A program made the translations under genes and the position numbers. Under the pieces are notes generated by a model, which was given only the letters and a program-made list of their open reading frames with translations, was not told the origin of the DNA and did not search any database. A DNA stretch of 64,000 nucleotides from contig OZ024895.1 in assembly GCA_964017195.1 (NCBI GenBank), positions 31,989,375 through 32,053,374 of the forward strand. The letters run 5' to 3'. Below are positions 36,955-44,855 of the stretch, piece by piece. Source of the stretch: Siderastrea radians. Lineage: Eukaryota; Cnidaria; Anthozoa; Scleractinia; Rhizangiidae. The stretch's first letter is position 1. Every line of letters begins with the position of its first letter.

Positions 36955-37487
36955 TTGTCAAACACTGTTAACCAAAAGCCTGGAAAGCCCAGAGAAACCT
37001 GGGCTTCTAGGTTTTTGAATTCTTAGAACATTGGGCTTGAGGCTTTTCAAGTACTGTGATGTTTTCCAACCACACTAACCGGGCTTTTTAGGTGCATGTG
37101 ATATGTTCGAACCAGACTTTCTGGAAAACCCTGGTAAAACCAGACAAACAAGGTTTTTGAGGTTTTGTCTTTGAACCAGACGTACCAAGAAAGCCTGGTT
37201 AAACCAGGCTAACCAACCTTTTCAGGTAAATTTTTTCGAACCAGACTCGCCATAAAAGCCTGGTTAAACCAGACTAACCTGACTTTTCAGGTTATAACTT
37301 TCGTCCCTAAACCGGCCTTACCAGGCTTCTGTGGTACAATACAACCAGGCTCACCCTAAAAGCCTGGTAAAACCAGCCTTACCAGACTTCTTACCAGACT
37401 TGTTTTCTTCACAAAAGCCTGGTAAGTCTGGTTGAACCAGACTTGACCAGGCTTACCAGACTTTTTACCAGGCTCTTGGTGCAAGGG
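36955..37487. repeat. Right terminal array of the 12.3-kb element
   Basis: Inverted, degenerate counterpart of 25191-25760, built of AGCCTGGTTAAACCAG-type units. The final ~25 bp are an exact inverse of the left terminus. Confidence 0.75.
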
Positions 37488-37489
37488 TT

Positions 37490-37620
37490 GTGAGTATTAC
37501 GATTGCCAAATTTTCTTTTTCCGAAAAGGCTGTTTTAGCCACCCAGTCTTCATGTGTTTACACGACGATATAAAACAGATCATGCTCAAATTCCACACTA
37601 CAGAAATTTGTGCTTGTTCT
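37490..37620. repeat. Tandem duplication copy 1, middle remnant
   Basis: 131 bp of unit sequence left between the two large insertions, matching 61738-61869. The last six bases (TGTTCT, 37615-37620) are the left target duplication of the Polinton. Confidence 0.85.
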
Positions 37621-37695
37621 AGTAGTTATAGAGTTGGCGGTTCTAGATCACTTTCTTTGAAAGTGATCTATAACAACGCCAACTCTACAACTACT
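37621..37695. repeat. Terminal hairpin of the Polinton end
   Basis: The first 19 bases (AGTAGTTATAGAGTTGGCG) recur inverted with one mismatch at 37677-37695. An inner pair AGATCACTTTC / GAAAGTGATCT closes the fold. The same structure is at the right end. It could serve end recognition by the integrase or the terminal-protein/polymerase complex; that role is inference. Confidence 0.75.
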
Positions 37696-38301
37696 TTTCC
37701 ATCAGATGGAAATTATTTTATGGAAATCATTTTATGGGAAGGAGCCGAGCAGGCTCGGAAAGTCGTTGACGAAGTCAACGAGTGAGGCTCCTTTGCAGTT
37801 TTTTTGTGGGTAGAGACTAGTCTCGTAGAGACTACGTCTCGTAGGGCTAAAAAAACAATAAGGTTTCATATGCTTGATTCATCATATTTTTACGTCGCTG
37901 GTTCCATCAAATTGATAAACATCATTGCCCCATATATTTTGCATTGGGGAACAAAAGCGGAGCTTTTGTGAGGCAGTGAATTGATTGCGAAGCAATCAAG
38001 AGGGGATGTTTCTTTTTGCAATGCTGGTTCCATCAAATTGATAAACATCATTGCCCCATATATTTCGCATTGGGGAACAAAAGCGGAGCTTTTGTGAGGC
38101 AGTGAATTGATTGCGAAGCAGTCAAGAGGGGATGTTTCTTTTTGCGATGCTGGTTCCATCACATGGCTCCACATCATTTTTTTATATGCCAGATCCATAT
38201 TTTTTGCATTGGGGAACAAAAGCGGAGCTTTTGTGAGGCAGTGAATTGATTGCGAAGCAATCAAGAGGGGAAGTTTCTTTTTGCGATGCTGGTTCCATTT
38301 T
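37621..38301. repeat. Polinton left terminal inverted repeat
   Basis: The inverse of 54099-54919. It contains three tandem units (periods 126, 126 and 139 bp, starting CTGGTTCCATCA at ~37898, 38024 and 38150), against four in the right arm. Within each unit are palindromes such as GATTGCGAAGCAATC and CAAAAGCGGAGCTTTTG. Open frames crossing this array repeat with it and are not called as genes. Confidence 0.9.
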
Positions 38302-38413
38302 ATGGATAACTATATGTATTTTATTACATGAGCGCAATTATTTGGATTTGGATACTATATGTTGTATCTCATGATGCATCCAACGCATTATTCAATCACG
38401 TGACTTCATACAA

Positions 38414-38691
38414 CAGGGACTTTCCCGAGGAAATGAGTCATTAAGTTTTTCAATTGTTTTTCTAACGCGTTAGACAGTTCTTTTTGTCTTGAAAACCACA
38501 GGGACTTTCCCGAGGAAATGAGTCATTAAGTTTTTCAATTGTTTTTCTAACGCGTTAGACAGTTCTTTTTGTCTTGAAAACCACAGGGACTTTCCCGAGG
38601 AAATGAGTCATTAAGTTTTTCAATTGTTTTTCTAACGCGTTAGACAGTTTTTTTTGTCTTGAAAACCACAGGGACTTCCCCGATGAGTCAT
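38414..38691. promoter_or_regulatory. 85-bp tandem repeats with ATGAGTCAT sites
   Basis: Three nearly identical 85-bp units plus a partial fourth. Each carries a perfect ATGAGTCAT palindrome (38433-38441, 38518-38526, 38603-38611, 38683-38691). Units 1-3 also carry TAACGCGTTA (38463-38472, 38548-38557, 38633-38642). ATGAGTCAT is the consensus for AP-1/GCN4-type bZIP factors, and ACGCGT is the core of the cell-cycle MCB box. The array is unique to the left end, upstream of the first gene, so an enhancer or replication control region is likely. Function is inferred. Confidence 0.7.
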
Positions 38692-38728
38692 CAGATTGTC
38701 ATGTAATATCAGATGAACTTGTATTTGA

Positions 38729-38793
38729 AGTAAAGTTTGTCAGTAAAGTTTGTCAGTAAAGTTTGTCAGTAAAGTTTGTCAGTAAAGTTTGTA
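38729..38793. repeat. 13-bp tandem repeat
   Basis: Five copies of AGTAAAGTTTGTC between the 85-bp array and the first gene. Possible iterons; no function can be assigned. Confidence 0.8.
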
Positions 38794-38865
38794 GTGAACA
38801 GAAAAGCAGACTGTGTTTGCGGAACTTGTATTTACATAAAAAAATATCTCATATAATAGTATAGA

Positions 38866-39444
38866 ATGAATTGTAATAAAGATATACACGATGAACTGAA
38901 AGAATTAGGAGAAATTTCATGTCCTTTTTGTGACCAAAAATTGGAAGATTCTAATGAAAAACCACAAGATCGTTTAGTGAAATATTATTCATGCTGTGAT
39001 AATCAGTATATTATTAACGACGATGGGATGTTAGCATGTCTAAGTTGTGGTGTAGTACAAGGATATAATTATGTGAAAGAATATGTTAATTTTTATGAGA
39101 ACAGACATCGATTTGTGAGAAAATCTGTTTACCATCGAGAGTACCACATCAACAACATATTACTTGATATCAAAGAAAAATATAACATTGAAATATCAAA
39201 CTGTCAGAAACATAAGATTGATATAATCTATGCAGAGATTGGTAAGATTATAAATGAAGTTAATGGTACAAGGAAAAGGATGATTAGCGTAAATTTCATT
39301 ATGAGAAAGATATTCAAGATGATGGGAATACCTTACAAAAATATTCCAATTAGTAAATCGAAAAAAACATTAGCTTTTTACGATCGATATTGGGCAAGTA
39401 TTATGTCTCTTATTGGTGATAAAATAAAATCTGTTATTAGATGA
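38866..39444 (+). CDS. Zinc-ribbon protein, VLTF3-like transcription factor (putative)
   Basis: 192 residues. The N-terminal third has cysteine pairs C19-C22 (CPFC), C43-C44 and C58-C61 (CLSCG), a zinc-ribbon pattern. The C-terminal part is helical and basic, with a conserved-looking ISVNFIMRKIF block followed by KTLAFYDRYW near the end. The zinc ribbon plus C-terminal domain resembles the viral late transcription factor 3 family of large DNA viruses, also reported in Polinton relatives; I recognise the layout rather than a decisive motif. If right, it would direct transcription of the capsid genes, perhaps through the shared T-N-TAA(A)C box. It is first gene from the left end, lacks that box itself, and overlaps the convergent next gene by 8 bp. 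Confidence 0.5.
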   Translation: MNCNKDIHDELKELGEISCPFCDQKLEDSNEKPQDRLVKYYSCCDNQYIINDDGMLACLSCGVVQGYNYVKEYVNFYENRHRFVRKSVYHREYHINNILLDIKEKYNIEISNCQKHKIDIIYAEIGKIINEVNGTRKRMISVNFIMRKIFKMMGIPYKNIPISKSKKTLAFYDRYWASIMSLIGDKIKSVIR

Positions 39445-39922
39445 ATACCTTATCATATTTCTTTTCAAATTTGTCAGTTAAAGGACACATTTCAATGATT
39501 ATTTCATCAAGAACTTTGACATGATCAAGAAATTCTTTTTCATTATACTCCAGTCCTCTCATAAAGGATCGTAAATGAGTTAAAACCTTTTCATACGTAG
39601 TGTACGCGAATTTACACATCTCGATCTTTCTTTTGTAATTTTTGACCTCTGAATATGTTTTTAGTATAAGCCCTGCGCCTGATATTGATCCAAGTACAGC
39701 GGGGTTTAACGTCACACCACCAGCCACAGTCCCAGTTACTATCAATACAACAGATCCAATGTTACATGCCATATTCTTTTTCTTGAAGCTTTTAAATGAC
39801 TCTTTGTGGAGCCAGTATTGCTTATGGTAGAATTTGTACAATGCTTTCAACTCAGATATTTGATCTTCTGTTAAATTTTCTGAAACATGGTTCCAATTGA
39901 ATATTCTTTTACGTCTATCCAT
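39437..39922 (-). CDS. Polinton conserved hydrophobic protein of unknown function
   Basis: 161 residues, not assigned to a named family. A charged, helical N-terminus is followed by a glycine-rich hydrophobic segment at ~52-88 (VTGTVAGGV ... GSISGAGLIL), long enough to enter a membrane, and then a helical C-terminal half. From general memory, similar proteins occur in other animal Polintons. A membrane-active or virion-associated role is possible but unproven. The start ATG at 39922 is preceded by TGTAAC, 12 nt away, the same box seen upstream of the capsid genes, which supports both the start and late-type expression. It converges on the zinc-ribbon gene. Confidence 0.6.
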   Translation of the reverse strand: MDRRKRIFNWNHVSENLTEDQISELKALYKFYHKQYWLHKESFKSFKKKNMACNIGSVVLIVTGTVAGGVTLNPAVLGSISGAGLILKTYSEVKNYKRKIEMCKFAYTTYEKVLTHLRSFMRGLEYNEKEFLDHVKVLDEIIIEMCPLTDKFEKKYDKVFI

Positions 39923-39935
39923 ATATATTATATGG

Positions 39936-40049
39936 TTACATTTTTTCTTTTTTGAACGATTTCTTAATACTGATGTATAATTTTCTAATGTTTCGAACTA
40001 TTTTTTCTATATTCTCAATAATTTCGTTGATTAAAGTTGATGTTTTCAT
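39936..40049 (-). CDS. 37-aa basic amphipathic peptide
   Basis: A very short frame kept because its ATG follows TCTAAAC by 8 nt, matching the shared gene-start motif, and because it ends 13 bp before the next gene's ATG. The product is one predicted amphipathic helix rich in I, K and E with a lysine-rich tail (KKSFKKEKM). It resembles nothing I can name. It could be a small virion peptide or a leader ORF. Confidence 0.4.
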   Translation of the reverse strand: MKTSTLINEIIENIEKIVRNIRKLYISIKKSFKKEKM

Positions 40050-40064
40050 ATTATATTGTTTAGA

Positions 40065-40139
40065 TTATTCATTATGTTTTTCATCGGAAACCTCAACGCT
40101 TATTTCTTTTGGGATAATATATTCTAAAAAGTATTCCAT
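40065..40139 (-). CDS. 24-aa tail ORF after the fibre gene (doubtful)
   Basis: From its ATG this is only 24 codons with no promoter box. The frame is open upstream without ATG back into the fibre gene's last codons, and it reads protein-like, with Cys and His residues (CHKHFYIHH, then C). It may be a frame-shifted extension or remnant of a lost gene. Confidence 0.2.
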   Translation of the reverse strand: MEYFLEYIIPKEISVEVSDEKHNE

Positions 40140-40191
40140 ACTCCAATCAGATGGATATCCGCATTGTGATATATGATGAATGTAAAAATGT

Positions 40192-41910
40192 TTATGGCAC
40201 TCTATATTTAACAAACATTAAGAGTTCTTGATTTTTCACAACTGAACCCAGTTCCACAGCCAAATGACCAAACGCTAGTACTAAATTGATATTTATTGTC
40301 TGTGATTTAGTTGATTGGGTTGAAGTGTAAGTGATTGATTGAGTTAAATGGTCACTGTGTTTTATTTTTAAAGAAATAGGCTTATATTTACTTTTGAGCT
40401 TGAAATAGAGCACTGTTATAGTTAATATGTGGCTATGATTTGGAATAATTATTTTGTCACAACCATTCAATAAAAATGTGTTCCCGTTTTTCCTATTTAA
40501 ATACCCATGTATATAATGAACTGAACCACTTAATTTATACCCATTTAAAGACAAATCCGTTTGCATTACCATTTTACCATTTTCTACAACGTACGCCGTA
40601 TCATACACATCCGAGTCTACATTACTCTGTGATCCTTTGACTCCATATACAATCAAATAACTAACTCCTTGAGTGGAGCTACTTGCAGTGCCCTGACAAT
40701 GCATGTCAATGTAAATGTATTCGGGAGGAGTTATGCTCCACTTATGTAAGTGAACAATCGATCTACTGTAATTAACAAACAGCTTGGTTGATTGTTGACC
40801 AATATTTAGTGAAGTGGAAACGACACTCACTGACAAATTTGTTGTGCTTGGAGCGAAAAATTCAATAGCTAAAGTGTACTCGCCTTCTGGAAGTTTGAAC
40901 ATGTTAAAGCCAATGCGAGAAGAATACTCATTTTGACCGTCTTTCCCCATTTTAAATTTATAAGCTTTTTTGTTGACATTGTGGGGGGAACCAGAAAAGT
41001 CAACAATGCCATCAACTATTATGTTGTTTTCACTTGAAGATTCATCGGCATTTTCCATGAGATACCTGAAAACGTCTTTCTTATTGGTTGAGCTGGTGAT
41101 GTGAGACTCCTTGATTTTTTTGTCAAAGTAAGTTTTCAGCCCTACAGTCACATCACCTTTGGCGGTGTGTACCTTACTGCTGACATAGCCGACATTAGCT
41201 GCTGATTTTATGTCTTTGTCATCGGTGTTCAAGTTTATTATTGTTTTTTCATTTAAATTCAAGTTTCCAGTCATATTGTTAGTGCCATCAACTTTGAGAA
41301 ACTTTTTTTGTGTCATGTCATCAATTCTGTTGTTAACAAACTCGACACATGCGGCGTCTCTTTGGTTTGATGGAAGATCAAGATTGATAATTGAATTATT
41401 TTTCATATCAATATCAGATCCTTTATCCAGTTTTTTTTCAAGCTGATTTTCGACATACTTTTTGTTTGTGGCTTGATCTGCCTGTGTTGGGTCTTTCACA
41501 TTTGTGATGAAATTATTGTTCATGTTAATGGGTTGCTCCATCCGACCTCCTTCTTTCTTTGACAAGAATATCTCCCTTTGTGATTCATAACTTATAACCT
41601 TGTTGAGATCACCATGAACTGGATAATTGTCTTTTGGGACAATGAGTGACCCTGTCATCGTATCACCAGATATTGCAACAAATTTAGATGTATCAATACT
41701 TGGAATCTTAGATATCTCTGAATCAAGATATTGTTTAGTAACAACGTCATTATTATTGGTTCCCTGTTTCACATTAACCAGTTTTTTATTCTGCATATCA
41801 TAATCATTATTAGCATCTAATTTAAATCCAATACCAGGTAAACCTCTTGAACCTATCTTACCTAGTCCTTGAGAATCATCATGATTAAGGATACCGTTGG
41901 TATAACTCAT
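40192..41910 (-). CDS. Fibre/spike-like protein with phage tail-fibre repeats
   Basis: 572 residues. After a short collagen-like patch (SRGLPGIGFKLD, 21-32) come four repeats at ~39-66, 130-157, 169-196 and 219-246. Each has the pattern N-x-x-[IL]-x-N-[LV] followed after ~10 residues by a D/A-rich turn and [YF]-[VL]; twice there is a GDTMTG / NNMTG motif. Both patterns are typical of bacteriophage trimeric tail-fibre shafts. The C-terminal half (from ~280) is predicted beta-rich and may be the receptor-binding head. The likely role is a vertex spike for attachment. ATG at 41910 is preceded by TATAAAC, 9 nt away. It is co-oriented with the ATPase, 11 bp downstream of it. Confidence 0.7.
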   Translation of the reverse strand: MSYTNGILNHDDSQGLGKIGSRGLPGIGFKLDANNDYDMQNKKLVNVKQGTNNNDVVTKQYLDSEISKIPSIDTSKFVAISGDTMTGSLIVPKDNYPVHGDLNKVISYESQREIFLSKKEGGRMEQPINMNNNFITNVKDPTQADQATNKKYVENQLEKKLDKGSDIDMKNNSIINLDLPSNQRDAACVEFVNNRIDDMTQKKFLKVDGTNNMTGNLNLNEKTIINLNTDDKDIKSAANVGYVSSKVHTAKGDVTVGLKTYFDKKIKESHITSSTNKKDVFRYLMENADESSSENNIIVDGIVDFSGSPHNVNKKAYKFKMGKDGQNEYSSRIGFNMFKLPEGEYTLAIEFFAPSTTNLSVSVVSTSLNIGQQSTKLFVNYSRSIVHLHKWSITPPEYIYIDMHCQGTASSSTQGVSYLIVYGVKGSQSNVDSDVYDTAYVVENGKMVMQTDLSLNGYKLSGSVHYIHGYLNRKNGNTFLLNGCDKIIIPNHSHILTITVLYFKLKSKYKPISLKIKHSDHLTQSITYTSTQSTKSQTININLVLAFGHLAVELGSVVKNQELLMFVKYRVP

Positions 41911-41921
41911 ATATTAATGGT

Positions 41922-42563
41922 TTATATTCTTTCATCGAAATTTCGGGCTACCTTTTTTTTGACCTTATCAACATACAAAAAACTATATGGATCCTTAATA
42001 GCTTTCTGAAAATCTGATTTATTTATGTTCAGTTCTCGGCAAATCATCGATTGCTCGTTTATAGAAGGAAAATCAAAAACACAAAAATGTGAACTATTCA
42101 GTCTTATTGTTTTATCGGTTCCGTAATAGCTTTGACTCAAATATATACAACAACAATTTTTATTTCTTGAATTAGTGAAGTAGTCTCGTATCCGTTCGTC
42201 ATTTTTCTTACCTGTATTCAAATAGTCATCAAATATGATTAATTTTTGGTTTTCATCAGACAAATCTGTCAGAGGGATGATTTCATCGTTACTTGCTTCT
42301 ATCACGTCATAACCGACCTCTTTTGATATTGGTTCAAGAGATTTCAACAGATGCTTATATTTGCTTTGGGAGAGATTTCGAGCATAAAGGTATATCTTAT
42401 CAAAATAGAGAAGCCTATATATCATATCCAGCAGAAGATTTGTTTTACCACCACCAGAGGGAGCACAAATAAGCATCCTAAAACATCGGTTTGGCATGAA
42501 ACTCTTTAATTGAACAAAATCGTCATTGTCATCATCTTGGATGTCGTAATTTTGAATCTTCAT
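41922..42563 (-). CDS. Genome-packaging ATPase (FtsK-HerA / A32-like)
   Basis: 213 residues. Powers loading of the DNA genome into the preformed capsid. The Walker A motif is APSGGGKT (34-41), and Walker B is KLIIFDDY (107-114) with acidic D112-D113; YLSQS (141-145) supplies the polar sensor-like residue. This matches the A32-like packaging ATPases of Polintons, adintoviruses and large DNA viruses, in length as well. The start at 42563 follows TATAAC by 10 nt. It is transcribed divergently from the PPxY gene across a 129-bp region with three 12-bp iterons. Confidence 0.92.
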   Translation of the reverse strand: MKIQNYDIQDDDNDDFVQLKSFMPNRCFRMLICAPSGGGKTNLLLDMIYRLLYFDKIYLYARNLSQSKYKHLLKSLEPISKEVGYDVIEASNDEIIPLTDLSDENQKLIIFDDYLNTGKKNDERIRDYFTNSRNKNCCCIYLSQSYYGTDKTIRLNSSHFCVFDFPSINEQSMICRELNINKSDFQKAIKDPYSFLYVDKVKKKVARNFDERI

Positions 42564-42692
42564 ATGATATTATGTTATACAATTTCACACGCTATGCGAC
42601 ACGCTATGCGACACGCTATGCGAGCGTTTTTATATATGATAACCCTAATTTTTCCGAACAAAATACGAAATTTTATGTAAACAAATGATATA
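42564..42692. promoter_or_regulatory. Divergent promoter with three 12-bp iterons
   Basis: The only divergent junction in the element. It contains three perfect, contiguous copies of CACGCTATGCGA (42588-42599, 42600-42611, 42612-42623), flanked by the two outward-facing boxes TATAAC (minus strand) and TGTAAAC (plus strand, 42676-42682). Iterons at a bidirectional promoter suggest a regulator-binding site controlling both gene blocks. No regulator is assigned. Confidence 0.65.
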
Positions 42693-43694
42693 ATGAGTTT
42701 ACTCAAATGGAAAGAAATGGCTGAGAAACGATCCGAGCTTGGTAAAAAGATTAACACAGTAAGAGATACAATAAAACAAAAAAAGATATCTTATCAAATG
42801 GGTGAAGTCGAGGCAGAGAAACTTTTCAAACCTATAACATCTGAGTTAAAGGAACTTACAGCCCCAAAAGCACCGTTGAGAAGATTGGTAAAGAAAAAGC
42901 GACCTGTTCCAGATTATGGAATAGCTATTGATGATGAAGTGCCTGATTATGGATTGGACGATTTATTTGATCAACCTGTTTTACCTGAAAACGAGAAACA
43001 GATAGTTCCAAAACCTCCATCTTATGAAGATGTCCTTGAGGATTTAGCATCAGGTAAAAAACAAATGTATATAGATCCAGAATACATGTATGAATCTGAA
43101 GATCTTCCTCCAGAATACGAAGAAGAAGTACCAGATTACGAAATTCTTGAAGAGGATAGAATAAATCAAGCTTTAGATCAACTTCAAATACCGAATTATG
43201 ATGATATTGAATTACAACTTCAACAAGAAGATATGAATGACAAAAAGAGGAAATCTTATCTTACCAAAACCCTTAAAAAGGCTAAAGAGAAACGACAACA
43301 ACTTTCTGGATATTCGATGAATATTACTAAAAAATTAAATAGTGGCTCAATCACTGAAGCTGAGGCTCAATATCAAAGAAAAATTATTCAAGATACAAGA
43401 AAGGTTCTGACTGATTATATGAATTACCATCAACAAAAACTCCAAAAACTCAAATCTATTAAAGGGTCTGGTTTGAAGAAAAAAACAAAAAGAGGTGGAC
43501 AGGTAATGTTTTTCAATAATCCAACAGAAATGATGAAAAAACTTGAACTGATTATAGGATCAAAGGTTGCCGGTAATAATAGCATAGAGCTAAGAAACAC
43601 AGGTGTTGCACTTCTCGACATCTTGTTGAGAAATTCAATACTCAATAAGCCACAATACAACAAAATATACAAAAACTATTTTAGTCTAAACTAA
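42693..43694 (+). CDS. PPxY late-domain protein, probable virion component
   Basis: 333 residues, acidic centre and basic ends. It carries two PPxY motifs, PPSY (108-111) and PPEY (139-142), plus repeated VPDY(G). PPxY motifs bind WW domains of Nedd4-type ubiquitin ligases and are used by retroviruses and by adenovirus protein VI for budding or trafficking. A glycine-containing IKGSG (256-260) fits the adenain-type cleavage pattern, so the C-terminal ~75 residues may be released by the element's own protease. I do not recognise the family otherwise. The gene starts 10 nt after TGTAAAC and heads the plus-strand structural block. Confidence 0.65.
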   Translation: MSLLKWKEMAEKRSELGKKINTVRDTIKQKKISYQMGEVEAEKLFKPITSELKELTAPKAPLRRLVKKKRPVPDYGIAIDDEVPDYGLDDLFDQPVLPENEKQIVPKPPSYEDVLEDLASGKKQMYIDPEYMYESEDLPPEYEEEVPDYEILEEDRINQALDQLQIPNYDDIELQLQQEDMNDKKRKSYLTKTLKKAKEKRQQLSGYSMNITKKLNSGSITEAEAQYQRKIIQDTRKVLTDYMNYHQQKLQKLKSIKGSGLKKKTKRGGQVMFFNNPTEMMKKLELIIGSKVAGNNSIELRNTGVALLDILLRNSILNKPQYNKIYKNYFSLN

Positions 43695-43702
43695 TCATAT
43701 AT

Positions 43703-44464
43703 ATGAATAGACAACTTGTATTATCATCCCATACAGTAAAAAACCAAAATGGTAATAAACCATCGGATTTCACAATCAAATACCGTAATCCGATAATACT
43801 AGATTCAAACAGACAATATGAAATCGGCCTAGACCGAATCATTTCGATGTCATTCACTTGGTTTAATGTGACAAACGAACTCAATAATCAGAAAATAAGA
43901 TATTCGGCAGATAGTGGTGCTAATTGGACGGAAATTATATTCAACCCTGGAGTATGGAATTACATTGATTTTGACAATTTAATCAAAGAAAAAACAAAAA
44001 CAGGAACCTCATCAAACCCTCAATATCCAATCACTCTGGAGTTTAACGATACTGTATTCAGGACAATAATAACACTAGCCTCAAATTACAGATTAGATCT
44101 TACTCAAAGTAATTTTAATGATCTTATTGGTTTCAATAAAAAGATTCTAACAAGTAGTGTAAATGTTGGAGATTACATTCCTAATCTCTCACAAGACAGA
44201 GAAATATTGAATGTTCATTGTGATTTGATAAGTGACAGTCTTGTCGATGGTGAAGAGTCAGATATTATATATAGTTTCAGTACCTCAACTCTCACCCCGA
44301 GTTATAGTTTTACACAAGAGCCTCGACGAGTACAGTTCAATCCTGTCAATAAAAATACGATTAATAAAATTCGGATTTATATCACCGACGGTAAACGAAG
44401 AATTATAGATCTTAATCATAGTGACACTTCATTCAGTTTGATTTTAAGAGAGAAGAGAGATTAA
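43703..44464 (+). CDS. Minor capsid (penton-type) protein
   Basis: 253 residues, beta-rich throughout and of the usual length for Polinton minor capsid proteins, which have a single jelly-roll fold and form the pentameric vertices of the icosahedral shell. Its place between the PPxY gene and the major capsid gene agrees with other Polintons. The N-terminal pattern (LVLSSHTVKN ... PSDFTIKYRNPI) is one I associate with this family. TCTAAAC lies 11 nt before the ATG; the gene begins 8 bp after the previous stop. Confidence 0.75.
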   Translation: MNRQLVLSSHTVKNQNGNKPSDFTIKYRNPIILDSNRQYEIGLDRIISMSFTWFNVTNELNNQKIRYSADSGANWTEIIFNPGVWNYIDFDNLIKEKTKTGTSSNPQYPITLEFNDTVFRTIITLASNYRLDLTQSNFNDLIGFNKKILTSSVNVGDYIPNLSQDREILNVHCDLISDSLVDGEESDIIYSFSTSTLTPSYSFTQEPRRVQFNPVNKNTINKIRIYITDGKRRIIDLNHSDTSFSLILREKRD

Positions 44465-44482
44465 TCTAACTAATAGTTATAG

Positions 44483-44854
44483 ATGGCATCATATGAATAT
44501 AAACGTGTATATCACCCGAAACTAGGTCGTTTTGTGTATAAGCATAAAGGATCTGGGATCATTGTTGATAACATTTTCAAACCGGTTGGAAGGGTGTTAA
44601 GTAAAGTTCCAGAAATGGTTTTAAAACCTTTAGCGAAAAAAGCGCTTCAATCTGGTATTTCCCATGCTGGAGACAAACTGGGAAAAAAAGCAGCTGAAAA
44701 AAGCGGAGAGCTTATTATGAGAAAATTACACGGTTCAACTAAACAATCAATGAATAAAACCATGAAACCAACCAAACCTACTAAACCAAAACAAGAAGAA
44801 GATTACAACACAATTCTGAATAGACTTATATCTGGTACTGGATTAAGACGATAA
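44483..44854 (+). CDS. Small basic core-like protein
   Basis: 123 residues, strongly basic, with a TKPTKPK stretch before the C-terminus. It ends in LISGTGLRR; ISGT-G (116-120) fits the adenain-type cleavage consensus, which would trim the last four residues. Composition and genomic place resemble adenovirus-type core or cement proteins that bind DNA inside the capsid; no diagnostic motif confirms this. The start lies 12 nt after TCTAAC. Confidence 0.55.
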   Translation: MASYEYKRVYHPKLGRFVYKHKGSGIIVDNIFKPVGRVLSKVPEMVLKPLAKKALQSGISHAGDKLGKKAAEKSGELIMRKLHGSTKQSMNKTMKPTKPTKPKQEEDYNTILNRLISGTGLRR

Positions 44855-44855
44855 A

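Larger units (their letters stand above)
25191..37487. mobile_element. 12.3-kb element with iterated CCTGGT/ACCAGG termini
   Basis: Begins CCCTTGCACCAAGAGCC and ends with the exact inverse. Duplication copy 2 is uninterrupted at this point (61736-61737), so the boundaries are certain; the flanking duplication reads as TT. Each end carries ~0.5 kb of degenerate, iterated CCTGGTT/AACCAGG units. The interior (~11 kb) has no transposase or other ORF I recognise, so the element is non-autonomous. Subterminal iterations resemble those of CACTA/EnSpm elements, but the ends do not read CACTA. The superfamily is open. Confidence 0.75.

Noticed and set aside
25191..37487. The 12.3-kb element as a second Polinton or virus
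   Set aside because: No polymerase, integrase, ATPase or capsid-like frame is present, and the ends and flanking duplication differ from Polinton rules.
37890..38264. Repetitive ORF in the Polinton left repeat, duplicated at 54262-54636
   Set aside because: It is created by the tandem units of the terminal repeat; the peptide simply repeats with the DNA.
38414..38691. CRISPR-like direct repeats
   Set aside because: The 85-bp units are contiguous tandem repeats without variable spacers, in eukaryotic mobile DNA; not CRISPR.
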